Assembly (NCBI RefSeq): GCF_001905465.1
Contig: NZ_LISX01000001.1
Coordinates: 170,378-234,377 of the forward strand
Direction: 5' to 3'
Source of the DNA: Kitasatospora sp. CB01950
Lineage (GTDB): Bacteria; Actinomycetota; Actinomycetes; Streptomycetales; Streptomycetaceae
DNA length: 64,000 nucleotides
The translations under genes and the position numbers were made by a program. Shown here piece after piece: positions 24,424 to 33,551 of this stretch. Below the pieces are notes generated by a model. That model did not search any database. It was given only the letters and a program-made list of their open reading frames with translations, and was not told the origin of the DNA. The first letter of the stretch is position 1; the number at the start of each line of letters is the position of its first letter.

Positions 24424-24536
24424 GGCTGCGGGGTCCGGGCGGCGACGAGGTCGAGCAGGTCGGGAAGGCCGAGCAGGGCGGGAAGGTGGAGCAGGCCGGG
24501 CGGTTCGGGGAGCGCCTTGACGACGGGGGTGGCCAT
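24420..24536 (-). CDS. 38-residue peptide upstream of and overlapping the ARMT1-like gene
   Basis: ATG at 24536 (GGAG 9 bases upstream), stop overlapping the next start by 4 bases. The peptide is built of Leu-Pro repeats: ALPEPPGLLHLPALLGLPD, then LLDLVAARTPQP. No signal sequence and no family recognised. It may be a translational-coupling leader or a small partner protein. The overlap and repetitive hydrophobic pattern support a real gene, but the short length keeps confidence moderate. Confidence 0.5.
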   Translation of the reverse strand: MATPVVKALPEPPGLLHLPALLGLPDLLDLVAARTPQP

Positions 24537-24865
24537 GGTCGCGGCTCCTGGTGTTTCGACGCCCGTGCAGTACGAGGGCAGTGTGAGAGCTACCGTACTG
24601 CGCGTGAAGTTCTACCCGACTCGTCCTGATGGGATGTCGGTCGGCCGGGGAAGGGCCTGGCGCTGCACATCGCCGTGACCGCGCCGGACGATCTGTTCCA
24701 GCAGCCGCGGGAGGCGCCCGCCGGGAAGCCCGGGCGGTGGAGCCAGTTCCTCGCTCGGCTGACCGGCCGACCGGCTGACCGGCCCGCCCGCCCCCGCGTC
24801 GGGCTCCCTTGCCCGGCGCGGACGGCCCGGCCACACTGTGCCTCGGGTCGGAGGAGGGGGAAGCC
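24537..24865. other. Divergent intergenic region with inverted repeat
   Basis: 329 bases. GCAGTAC (24567-24573) and GTACTGC (24595-24601) form an inverted repeat that could be an operator for the leftward transcript. Near 24752-24782 a short CTGACCGGC-type sequence is repeated. No additional gene is supported, and no clear -35/-10 pair was found. Confidence 0.45.
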
Positions 24866-27800
24866 GTGGCAGTGGCGACACCGGACGCCGGGACGCCGTT
24901 CGGCCCCCGCCTGCGGGCGCTGCGCCGTCGGGCCGGGCTCAGCCAGCTGGCCGTTGCCGAGCGGGCCGGGCTGAGTGCCCGGGCGCTGCGCGACCTCGAA
25001 CAGGGCCGGGTGCGGCAGCCCCGGCCGGGCACCCTCCGGCAGCTGGCCGAGGCGCTCGCGCTGACCCCGCAGGAGTTGGCCGAACTCGCCGAGCCGGCGG
25101 GCGAGTCGGCGGATTCCGGGCCGCTCCTGCTGCTCCTCGGGCCGCTGGAGCTGCGGCGCGGCGGCGGGTCCGTCCCCGTCACCGGCCCGATGCTGCGGAG
25201 GCTGCTCGGCCTGCTGGCGCTCAAGCATCCCGAGCCCGCCACCCTGCGGGAGATCGTCGACACGCTGTGGCCGGACGGGCCGCCGGAGTCGCAGCAGAGT
25301 CTGGTCCACACGTACGTGAGCCAGGCCCGCCGCCTGCTCGGCGGCGACGCCGTCGTCCGTACCCCGGTCGGCTACCGGCTGGCGGCCGGGCCGCAGGACA
25401 CCGACCTCGGGCGCTTCGACGCCCTGCTGGCCCGTACTGTCTGCACCCACCACGCGCCCGACCCGGGCGCCCTGCACGAGACGTTGGCCCGGGCGCTGCG
25501 CTGGTGGCGCGGCCCGGTGCTGGCCGACGGCGATCCGGCGCTGCGCCGCCACCCGGCCGCCGTCGCGGCGGGTGAGCGGCGGATCCGCGCCGCCCTGCTG
25601 TACGCCGACACCGCGCTGCTGCTGCACCGGCCCGCCGACGCCGTCCCGCAACTGTGGGAGCTGGCGCACGCCGAGCCGCTGCACGAAGGGCTGCACGCCC
25701 GGCTGATCCTGGCGCTGGCCGGCGACGGCGAACAGGCCGCTGCCCTCGACGTGTTCCACCGTCTGCGCGAACGCCTCGACGAGGAGCTCGGCATCGCCCC
25801 GGGCCCGGAGGTCGAGGACGCCCAGCTGCGCGTGCTGCGACGCCAACTCCCGCCTCCGGTAAGGACGGAGAGCCCCAAGCAGCTGCCCGCCGAGGCCGGC
25901 CCGCTGCTGGGCCGCCGCGCCGAACTCCGGGCCCTCGACACGCTGATCGCCCCCGGCCCACGGCCACGGCTGGTGACGGTGGTCGGCCCGCCGGGCGTCG
26001 GCAAGACCGCGCTCGCCGTGCACTGGGCGCACACCCGCCGCGAGCACTTCCCCGACGGGCAGCTGTACGTCGACCTGCGCGGCCACTCCGTGCGGCCCGC
26101 GCTGCGGCCCGCCGAGGTGCTCGCCCGGTTCCTGCGCGCCCTCGGCACCCCGCCCGACCGGCTGCCCGCCGACCCGGACGAGGCCGCCGCGCTCTACCGG
26201 ACACTGCTCGCCGACCGGCGCGCGCTGATCGTGCTGGACAACGCCCGCGATCCGGAGCAGGTCCGGCCGCTGCTGCCGGGCGCGCGCGGCAGCGCCGTCG
26301 TGGTCACCGGCCGGGACCGGCTGACCGGGCTGGTCGCCGGGGACGGGGCCCGCCGCGTCACCCTGGACCCGCTCGGCCCGGAGGAGGCGTGCGAGCTGCT
26401 CGGCAGCGTCGTCGGCGGGTGCCGGACCGCCGCCGAACCGGACGCCGCCCGCCGCCTGGTCGAGCTGTGCGGCGGCCTGCCGCTGGCCGTCCGCGCCGTC
26501 GGGGCCGAGTTGGTCGCCCGCGACGGCACGCTCGCCGAGTACTGCGTCGGGTCGGCCGGCGACGCGCTGCCGCACATCGAGGGCGACGCCTGGGAGACCG
26601 TCCGGGCCGCGTTCGACCTCTCGTACCGGGCGCTGCCCGAGCCCGCGCGGCGGCTGTACCGGCTGCTCGGGCTGCTCCCCGGACCGGACACCACCGCGGA
26701 CGGGGCCGCCGCGCTCGCCGACACCGACCCTGCCGGGGCCGCCGCGCTGCTGCGCACCCTCGCCGACGCGCACCTGCTGCGCGAGCACCCCGCCGGCCGG
26801 TACGCGCTCCCCGGCCTGCTGCGCGCCCACGCCCGGGAGTTGAATGAGCCTCAGGAGGCGGACGCCGCGCGGCAGCGGCTGTACGACTGGTACCTGGCGG
26901 AGGCCGAGCCGGACGGGGACGTGGCCGCCGTCGTCCGGCAGGCCTGCGCGACCGGGTTCCCCGCCGCCGCCCGCCGACTGGCCGAACGCCCGCGCGCCGT
27001 ACCGCAGTTCACCCCGGCCGGGGTCGGGCATCCGGACGACCTGACCGTCCTGGGGCTGATCTGCGGGAAGCTCGGCCGGCTCCAGCAGGCCGCCGAGCAC
27101 TTCACCCGGGCCGCCCGGCTGCACCGCGAGCGCGGTGCCGTCACCGAGGAGGCCGTCGCCCGCACCAACCTGGCCGCCGTCCGCCGGGCCCTGGGCCGCC
27201 CCGCCGACGCCGTCCGGCTGCTCGACGCGACGCTGCCCGTGCACCGCAGCACCGGCAACACGTTCAGCGAGGCGGTGGCGCTGACCGTCCTGTCCGGCGC
27301 GCGCACCGACCTCGGGGACCCCGCCGCCGGCCGGCTGCTCGCCCGGGCCGCACTCACCGCCGCCCGCGCCGTGCGGCACCCCGCCCTGGAGGCGAACGCC
27401 CGGCTCGCGCTGGCCGCCGCACAGGAGCGCGGACACCGGCGGGCCGACGCGGTCGCCGGGTACCGGGAGGCGCTGCGGCTGGCCGAGGCCGCCGACGACC
27501 GCCATCCGCAGGCCGTCGCGCTGATCGGCCTGGCCACCACCCGCGCCGACACCGACCCCGAGGCCGCCCTCCAGCACGTGGAAAGCGCTCTCCGACTCAC
27601 CCGTTCGGCCGGTTTCCGCATGCTCGAAGGCAACGCGCTGACCGCTCTGACCTGCGTCCGGACCAGGCTGGACCAGCCGCGGGCGGCACTCGACAGCGGC
27701 CGCGAGGCACTCGCCGTGCACCGCGAGACCGGCCACCTGCCGGGCGAGGCGCGGGCCCTGCTGGCGCTCGGCCGCGCACAGTCCGCACTCGGCGCGCCGG

Positions 27801-27871
27801 GCCTCGCGGTCGGGCACTGGCGGGAGGCGCTGCGGCTGTCCCGGGCGATGGGGGTCACCCGGCTGCGCTGA
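24866..27871 (+). CDS. Large AfsR/SARP-type regulator: XRE HTH, BTAD, NB-ARC ATPase, TPR
   Basis: 1001 residues from GTG 24866 behind GGAGGGGGAAG. Domains in order: XRE-type HTH at ~10-65 (LRALRRRAGLSQLAVAERAG), OmpR-type winged helix at ~85-170 (LLGLLALKHPEPATLREIVD), BTAD at ~180-330 (DLGRFDALLAR, FHRLRERLDEELGIAPGPEV), NB-ARC with P-loop VGPPGVGKTAL at ~372 and Walker B-like ALIVLDNAR, then TPR-like repeats to the end. Such proteins are ATP-dependent activators, often of secondary metabolism. The added XRE HTH gives it two DNA-binding modules. The following genes are co-directional. Confidence 0.85.
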   Translation: MAVATPDAGTPFGPRLRALRRRAGLSQLAVAERAGLSARALRDLEQGRVRQPRPGTLRQLAEALALTPQELAELAEPAGESADSGPLLLLLGPLELRRGGGSVPVTGPMLRRLLGLLALKHPEPATLREIVDTLWPDGPPESQQSLVHTYVSQARRLLGGDAVVRTPVGYRLAAGPQDTDLGRFDALLARTVCTHHAPDPGALHETLARALRWWRGPVLADGDPALRRHPAAVAAGERRIRAALLYADTALLLHRPADAVPQLWELAHAEPLHEGLHARLILALAGDGEQAAALDVFHRLRERLDEELGIAPGPEVEDAQLRVLRRQLPPPVRTESPKQLPAEAGPLLGRRAELRALDTLIAPGPRPRLVTVVGPPGVGKTALAVHWAHTRREHFPDGQLYVDLRGHSVRPALRPAEVLARFLRALGTPPDRLPADPDEAAALYRTLLADRRALIVLDNARDPEQVRPLLPGARGSAVVVTGRDRLTGLVAGDGARRVTLDPLGPEEACELLGSVVGGCRTAAEPDAARRLVELCGGLPLAVRAVGAELVARDGTLAEYCVGSAGDALPHIEGDAWETVRAAFDLSYRALPEPARRLYRLLGLLPGPDTTADGAAALADTDPAGAAALLRTLADAHLLREHPAGRYALPGLLRAHARELNEPQEADAARQRLYDWYLAEAEPDGDVAAVVRQACATGFPAAARRLAERPRAVPQFTPAGVGHPDDLTVLGLICGKLGRLQQAAEHFTRAARLHRERGAVTEEAVARTNLAAVRRALGRPADAVRLLDATLPVHRSTGNTFSEAVALTVLSGARTDLGDPAAGRLLARAALTAARAVRHPALEANARLALAAAQERGHRRADAVAGYREALRLAEAADDRHPQAVALIGLATTRADTDPEAALQHVESALRLTRSAGFRMLEGNALTALTCVRTRLDQPRAALDSGREALAVHRETGHLPGEARALLALGRAQSALGAPGLAVGHWREALRLSRAMGVTRLR

Positions 27872-28070
27872 GCGGCAGTTCCGGTCCTTCCGCCGTACTG
27901 CCGGTTCGGGCCGCCGAGAGGCCGTATCGGCAGGTCGGCGTGGGTGCGGGAGCCTCTGGCCCGGCTGCAGGGCGGCGTACAGTCCGCCTCCGTACGGTGG
28001 GCGCACCGACCGCGCCGACACCCCGAGGTGACACCGTGCCGCTGCTGCCTTCACGCCCGGACTCCGCCGC

Positions 28071-28712
28071 ATGAGCCGCTACGACCTGCTGGCATCCACG
28101 CCGTCGGTGCGCCGCGTCCAGCAGGAGTTCGGCAGCGCCGCCGCGGCCGGCCGCCGAGTGCGGGAATCCGCCGCGGAGCCGGAGCCGCTCACCGACAGCG
28201 CCGCCGCGTTCATCCGCGGGCTCGACGGGTTCCTGGTCGGCACGGTCAACGAGAACGGCTGGCCCTACCTGCAGTACCGGGGCGGCCCGCCCGGCTTCGT
28301 GCACGTGCTGGACGGGCACACCCTCGGCTACCTGGACGTCCGCGGCAACCGGCAGTACCTGACCACCGGCAACCTGCGGGCCGACGACCGGGTGTCGCTG
28401 TTCTTCCTCGACCAGGCCCGGCAGGCCCGGCTCAAGCTGTTCGGCCGGGCCACCGCCGTCCCCGCCGACCGGCACCCGGAGCTGGTCGCGCGCCTCGCGT
28501 CGCCGCGCACCGACGGCCGGGTCGAACAGGTCGTCACCGTCCGGGTGGAGGCGTTCGCCTGGAACTGCCCCAACCACATCACCCCGCGCTTCACCGCGGC
28601 CGAACTCGACCACGCCCTCGCACCGGTCCAGGAGCGCCTCGCCCGGCTGGAGGCCGAGAACGCCGCCCTCCGTGCACAACTCGCCGCTGTCCCAACGGAC
28701 TTGAAGGACTGA
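28071..28712 (+). CDS. Pyridoxamine 5'-phosphate oxidase-like flavin-binding protein
   Basis: 213 residues. The split-barrel core has FLVGTVNENGWPYLQYRGG, TLGYLDVRGNRQYLTTGN and DDRVSLFFLDQARQARL, typical of PNPOx-like FMN proteins, and EAFAWNCPNHITPRF near the C-terminus. A Leu/Glu/Ala-rich C-terminal helix (VQERLARLEAENAALRAQLA) looks like a short coiled coil. Substrate unknown. Only 7 bases separate it from the MFS gene, so the two form an operon. Confidence 0.8.
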   Translation: MSRYDLLASTPSVRRVQQEFGSAAAAGRRVRESAAEPEPLTDSAAAFIRGLDGFLVGTVNENGWPYLQYRGGPPGFVHVLDGHTLGYLDVRGNRQYLTTGNLRADDRVSLFFLDQARQARLKLFGRATAVPADRHPELVARLASPRTDGRVEQVVTVRVEAFAWNCPNHITPRFTAAELDHALAPVQERLARLEAENAALRAQLAAVPTDLKD

Positions 28713-28719
28713 ACCGCCC

Positions 28720-30072
28720 GTGTCCGACTGCCTCGCCGACACCGACACCGACACGCCCGCAACCGCCACCGACACGCCCGCAACCGCCACCGACACTCCC
28801 GCCCCCGCCCGGGCACCCGCCGCCCGGGCCGTCGCCGCCGCCGAGCCGGCGATCTGGTCCCGCAACTTCCGCTACTGGTTCACCGCCCGCAGCGCGGGCC
28901 TGCTCAGCTGGGCGATGCTGCCGGTCGCCGTCTCGGCCGGTCTGGTCGGCAGCGGCCGCGGCCTGGACACCGCCGGGTACGCGATGGCGTTCCTGGTCGG
29001 CCCGTTCGCCGGGCTGGTGCTGTTCGGCGGGGTGCTCGCCGACCGGTTCACGGCCCGCCGGATGATGATCGTCGCGGATCTGGCCAACCTCGCCGCGCAC
29101 GTCCTGCTCGCCGTGCTCTTCCTGCACGGCATCGACCACCTGTGGCAGCTGTACGCGCTGCTGGTGGTGGCCGGCACCGCCAACGCCCTGTTCCAGCCCG
29201 GCGCTTCGTCGACCGTGCCGCTGATCGCCCGGGACGTGCAGGGCGCCAACGGGGTGCTGCGGATGTCCGAGGCGATCACCGGTCTGGGTGGGCCCGCGCT
29301 GGCCGGTGTGCTGGTCGGGTTCGGCTCGACGGGCTGGGTGATGGCGATCTCCGCGCTCGCCTACGCGACCAGCGCGAGCTGCCTGTTCGCGCTGCGCCTC
29401 GGCAAGGTGCCCGCGCCGCCGGCCGGGGACGGGCTGTGGCGCAACCTGGTGGTCGGCTGGCGGGAGTTCCGGGCCCGGAGCTGGCTGTGGGGCGTGATCC
29501 TGATCTGGATGTTCTACGCGGTCCTCGCCTGGGGCCCGCAACTCTCCCTGGCCGCCGGGCTGATCGTCCCGCGGTACGGCGCGACGGCGTTCGGCCTGGT
29601 CAACTGCGCGCTCGGGGCGGGGACGGTGGTGGGCGGCCTGATCGCGATCCGCTGGAAGCCGGCCCGTCCGCTGGCGGCGGGCGCCGTCGCGATGTTCGCC
29701 TACCCGCTCTATCCGCTGGCGCTGGCCCTCGACGCGCCGGTCTGGCTGCTCGCCGCCGCCCAGGTCTGCGTCGGTGCGGGCATCGGCGTCTGGGGCGTCA
29801 TGTGGGCGACCAGCGTGCAGACCCAGGTGCCCGGCGAGGTCCTCAACCGGGTTCACGCCTACGAGGTGGCCGGGTCCGTGGGCCTCTATCCGATCGGCTC
29901 CGCGCTGGCCGGGCCCGCCACCCATGCCTTCGGCACCACGCCCGTGCTGCTGGCCGGCCTCGCCGTCTCCGTCCTCTGCGCCGCCGCGCTGCTGCTGGCC
30001 CGCCCGATCCGTAGGCTGACCCGCGTCCCCGACCGGGCGGTCCCCGATCGGGCGGTCCCCGACCCGATATAG
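28720..30072 (+). CDS. MFS transporter (exporter type)
   Basis: 450 residues, about 12 membrane helices, with GGVLADRFTARRMMI between helices 2 and 3 as the MFS loop signature. N-terminal ~38 residues are a low-complexity Thr/Asp/Pro/Ala tail encoded by tandem 18-base repeats (about 28740-28800); the C-terminus has another short repeat (DRAVPDRAVPDP). Probably a drug or metabolite exporter, judging by resemblance to macrolide-efflux-type MFS proteins; substrate unknown. GTG start, with GGA about 10 bases upstream. Confidence 0.85.
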   Translation: MSDCLADTDTDTPATATDTPATATDTPAPARAPAARAVAAAEPAIWSRNFRYWFTARSAGLLSWAMLPVAVSAGLVGSGRGLDTAGYAMAFLVGPFAGLVLFGGVLADRFTARRMMIVADLANLAAHVLLAVLFLHGIDHLWQLYALLVVAGTANALFQPGASSTVPLIARDVQGANGVLRMSEAITGLGGPALAGVLVGFGSTGWVMAISALAYATSASCLFALRLGKVPAPPAGDGLWRNLVVGWREFRARSWLWGVILIWMFYAVLAWGPQLSLAAGLIVPRYGATAFGLVNCALGAGTVVGGLIAIRWKPARPLAAGAVAMFAYPLYPLALALDAPVWLLAAAQVCVGAGIGVWGVMWATSVQTQVPGEVLNRVHAYEVAGSVGLYPIGSALAGPATHAFGTTPVLLAGLAVSVLCAAALLLARPIRRLTRVPDRAVPDRAVPDPI

Positions 30073-30474
30073 GGCGCGTGTAGACGGCCGATAGCCCAAT
30101 CGATCACGATCTGCCCGGCACGCTCGCGCACGACCCGGTCGGAACCGGATCCTCGACACCGCGCAGTCCGCACCGCGCAGCCCGCACCGCGCAGTCCGCG
30201 GCGTTCCGCCTGCCGTGGGTGCGCCGGCCGGACTCCACCGGCCGTGGGGTGCGCCGGCCGGACTCCACCGGCCTGGGCCTGGTGCTCGCGCTGGTCGCGG
30301 CGCTGCTCCCGGCCTCGGCGGGGCTGCGGATCCGCCCGCCGGACCTGGCGAGCAGCCGGTCGTAACGGCCCGAGGAGCGCCGGTACTGTGATCGACTGCG
30401 GGAAGAGGCGTGCAACTTCCTCCCGCGCGGGGCGCACGCATCGGGGAGGGACGTCCGGCGAACGGGGGGATCGG
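30073..30474. other. Intergenic region with two families of direct repeats
   Basis: 402 bases without a supported gene. It contains three tandem 14-base units CACCGCGCAGTCCG (30157-30170, 30171-30184, 30185-30198; the middle one differs at one base) and a 26-base direct repeat (30218-30243 and 30248-30273, period 30). A CCGATAG heptamer sits at 30088-30094, related to those near the other SARP genes. Confidence 0.6.
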
Positions 30475-33465
30475 GTGGCCGCGCGGATCGAATTCGGCCT
30501 GCTGGGCCCGCTGTCCGTCGTCACGGACGGCCGGCGCACGGCCGTCGGAGGTCCGCGCCAACGCGCCATCCTGGCCCTGCTGTTGCTGTCCCCGGACACC
30601 GTGGTGTCGGTGGACGCGATGGTCGAGGCGGTCTGGCAGGGGGACCCGCCGGCCACCGCCCGCACCCAGGTGGCGATCTGCGTCGCGGGCCTGCGCAAGG
30701 TCTTCCGCGCGCAGGGCTGCGGCGACGCCCTGATCTCCACCGTCCACCCCGGGTACCAGCTCAACTCGGCCGGCCACCGGATCGACCTGCTGGTCTTCCA
30801 GGAACTGGTCCGGCAGGCCGAGCAGGCGGCCGCCGGCCGGCGCACCGCCGAGGCCGGCGTGCTGTACGCGCGTGCGCTCGGCCTGTGGCGCGGGTCGGTG
30901 GCGGAGGGCGTCGCCGGGCGGCAGGTCGAGGACGAGGCGGGCCGCCTGGAGGAGACGCGGGTGTCCTGCCTGGAGGCGCTCGCCGAGATCGACCTCGCCC
31001 TCGGACGGCAGTTGGAGGTGATCGGGGGACTGACGCCGGTGGTCCGCGAGCACCCGCTGCGCGAGCGTGCCCGGCACGTTCTGATGCGGGCCCAGTACCG
31101 GGCCGGGCGGCGGGCGGAGGCACTGGAGACCTTCCGCGAGGGCCGCCGGCGGTCCGTCGAGGAACTCGGTCTGGAGCCCGGCCCCGACCTGGGCCGTCTG
31201 CACGACGCGATCCTGCGCGACGACCCCGCGCTCGGCCGGCCCGACGACGGCGCGCAACCGGCACCCGCACCCGCACCCGCACCGGCCCCGCAACCGGCCC
31301 CGACTCCGCTCGCCGTCGCACAGCCGACGCCGTCCTTCCTGCCGCCGAACGTGCCGGCCTTCACTGGCCGGGCCGCCGAGACCGCGACGCTCGACCGGCT
31401 GGCCGAGGGCCGCTCGGAGGAGCAGCCGCCCGGCATCGGCCTGATCACCGGCGTCGCGGGCGTCGGCAAGACCGGCCTCGCCGTGCACTGGGCGCACCGG
31501 GTCGCCGCCCGCTTCCCGGACGGCCGGCTGTACGTCGACCTGTGCGGCCACGACGAGACCCGCGAGCCGACCACGGCCGCCGACGTGCTGAGCCGCTTCC
31601 TGCGCGCCCTCGGCGTACCGAGCGAGCAGATCCCCGCCGACACCGGCGAACGCACCGAGCTGTACCGCAGCCTGCTGGCCGGTCGCCGGGTCCTGGTGGT
31701 GCTGGACAACGCCCGTTCGGCGGCGCAGATCGGCCCGCTGCTGCCCGGCACCGGGCAGTGCTGCGTGGTCGTCACCGGCCGCGAGCCGATGGAACAGCTG
31801 ATGCTCCGCTACGGCGCGGTGCGCGTCCAACTCGGCGTGCTGCCACCGGCGGAGGCGGTCGAGCTGCTGGGCCGGATCGTCCCCGAGGACCGGATCGCGG
31901 CCGACCCGGAGCAGGCCGAACGGCTGGCCGAGCTGTGCGACCGGCTGCCGCTGGCGCTGCGGATCGCCGCCGCCCGGCTGGCGTCGAAGCCGCACTGGAG
32001 CGTGCGTCACCTGGTGGCCCGGCTGGCCGACGAGCGCCGCCGACTGGACGAGCTGAGCCGGGGCGAGGCCCAGGTCCGGGCCGGATTCGCGGTCAGCTAC
32101 CGGCAGTTGGCGCCGGACGCGGCCCGGCTGTACCGCCGCCTCGCGCTGCTCGAGGCGCCCGACGTGACGGTCTGGACGGCCGCCGCACTGCTCGACGTCC
32201 ACCCGTTCGAGGCGGAACGGCTGCTGGAGCACCTGGTGGACGTCCAGCTGCTGGAGGTCACCGGCACCGACGGCACCGGCCAGCTGCGCTTCCGAATGCA
32301 TAACCTGCTGGGCCTGTTCGCCCGCGAGCGGCTCCGGGCGGAGGAGAGCGAGGACGAGCGGGCGCGGAGCCTGGACCGGGCGCTGCGCGGCTGGCTGACC
32401 GTCGCCGAGCACGCCCACCGGGCGGAGTACGGCGGCGACTTCGCGCTGATCCACGGCTCCACCCCGCGGCTGGAGCTGGACGCGCAGCTGCTGGAGGAGT
32501 TGACGGCGGATCCGCTGGAGTGGTTCGAGGCGGAGCGGCTGTCGCTGATCGCGGCGATCGACCAGGCCGCCCGGCTGGGGCGGGACGAGCTGGCCTGGGA
32601 CCTGCTGAGCTGCACCGTCGTGCTGTTCGAGACCAGGGAGTACCTGGACGACTGGCAGTTCTGCTGCGACCGCGCGCTGGCCGCGACCCGGGCGGCCGGG
32701 AATCTGCGTGGCGAGGCCGCGGTGCTGGAGTCGCTGGGCGAACGCTGGATCGGCATCCGGCACCTCTCGGCCGCCGAACCGCTGCTCCGGGCGCAGGCCC
32801 TGTTCGAGCAGATCGGGGAGGAGCACGGGCGGGCCCTGGCGGTGCGATCGCTGGCCGTGCTGGACCGCGTCCAGGGTGATCTGGTCTCGGCGCGGGCGCG
32901 GCTCACCGAGGCCGTCGGGCTGTTCCGGGCGGTGGGCGACCTGTCCTGCGAGGCGCACGTGCTCGGCTTCCTGGCGCAGGGTGAGCTGGACCTCGGGCGG
33001 CCCGGGGCGGCGCTGGGGTACGCCGAGCAGGCGGTGGCGGTCGCCCGGCGGATCGGGGAGACCGGGGTCACCGCGCAGGTCCACTTCCGGTACGCCCGGG
33101 CCCTGTTGGCGCTGGAACGGTTCGAGGAGGCGGAGCGCGCACTCCAGGTGGTGCTCCGGGTGGTGACGGCCAGGCGCGACCTGTTGGGCTCCGTCCATGC
33201 CCGGCTCGGCCTGGGCGAGACGATGCTGCGGCGCGGACGGGCGGGCGAGGCGCATGCCGAGCTGCTGGGCGCCCTGGAGCTGGCCGGCCGGACCGGGACC
33301 GTCGTGGTCGAGGGCCGGGTGGGTGCGGCGCTCGGGCGGGCCGCCGTCGCGCTGGGCCGGGTCGAGGAGGCCCGGGAGCGGCTGGAGTGGGCCGCCGGGT
33401 TGTTCCGGGCCAGTGGCGCGGATCGCGATCTCGGGCTGGTGGAACAGGAGTTGGCGGTGCTGTGA
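30475..33465 (+). CDS. AfsR-type regulator: winged helix, BTAD, NB-ARC ATPase, TPR
   Basis: 996 residues from GTG 30475 behind GGGGGGA. OmpR-type winged helix at ~5-95 (FGLLGPLSVVTDGRR, HPGYQLN), BTAD at ~100-245 (LRERARHVLMRAQYRAGR, EELGLEPGP), an Ala/Pro linker (~255-285, APAPAPAPAPQP), NB-ARC with P-loop GVAGVGKTGL at ~325 and VLVVLDNARSA, and C-terminal TPR-like repeats. The architecture equals AfsR. It lacks the XRE HTH of the protein at 24866. The target is unknown. Confidence 0.87.
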   Translation: MAARIEFGLLGPLSVVTDGRRTAVGGPRQRAILALLLLSPDTVVSVDAMVEAVWQGDPPATARTQVAICVAGLRKVFRAQGCGDALISTVHPGYQLNSAGHRIDLLVFQELVRQAEQAAAGRRTAEAGVLYARALGLWRGSVAEGVAGRQVEDEAGRLEETRVSCLEALAEIDLALGRQLEVIGGLTPVVREHPLRERARHVLMRAQYRAGRRAEALETFREGRRRSVEELGLEPGPDLGRLHDAILRDDPALGRPDDGAQPAPAPAPAPAPQPAPTPLAVAQPTPSFLPPNVPAFTGRAAETATLDRLAEGRSEEQPPGIGLITGVAGVGKTGLAVHWAHRVAARFPDGRLYVDLCGHDETREPTTAADVLSRFLRALGVPSEQIPADTGERTELYRSLLAGRRVLVVLDNARSAAQIGPLLPGTGQCCVVVTGREPMEQLMLRYGAVRVQLGVLPPAEAVELLGRIVPEDRIAADPEQAERLAELCDRLPLALRIAAARLASKPHWSVRHLVARLADERRRLDELSRGEAQVRAGFAVSYRQLAPDAARLYRRLALLEAPDVTVWTAAALLDVHPFEAERLLEHLVDVQLLEVTGTDGTGQLRFRMHNLLGLFARERLRAEESEDERARSLDRALRGWLTVAEHAHRAEYGGDFALIHGSTPRLELDAQLLEELTADPLEWFEAERLSLIAAIDQAARLGRDELAWDLLSCTVVLFETREYLDDWQFCCDRALAATRAAGNLRGEAAVLESLGERWIGIRHLSAAEPLLRAQALFEQIGEEHGRALAVRSLAVLDRVQGDLVSARARLTEAVGLFRAVGDLSCEAHVLGFLAQGELDLGRPGAALGYAEQAVAVARRIGETGVTAQVHFRYARALLALERFEEAERALQVVLRVVTARRDLLGSVHARLGLGETMLRRGRAGEAHAELLGALELAGRTGTVVVEGRVGAALGRAAVALGRVEEARERLEWAAGLFRASGADRDLGLVEQELAVL

Positions 33466-33483
33466 GGGCCGGTCGGCGCGGCG

Positions 33484-33501
33484 GTATCGGCGGTGTATAG
33501 A
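33484..33501 (+). promoter_or_regulatory. Candidate SARP box (11-bp-spaced heptamers)
   Basis: GTATCGG at 33484-33490 and GTATAGA at 33495-33501, an 11-bp period as expected for SARP direct repeats. It is between the AfsR-type gene and the helical protein at 33552 and shares the ATCGG core with the site at 35413. Confidence 0.4.
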
Positions 33502-33551
33502 CCGCCGGGGCAGGGTGGGGGCAGCTGCCCCGCTGCCCGAAGGAGCCGGCG

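Noticed and set aside
30157..30273. CRISPR-like repeats
   Set aside because: The units are directly abutted (period 14) or appear only twice (period 30), with no spacers of constant size.
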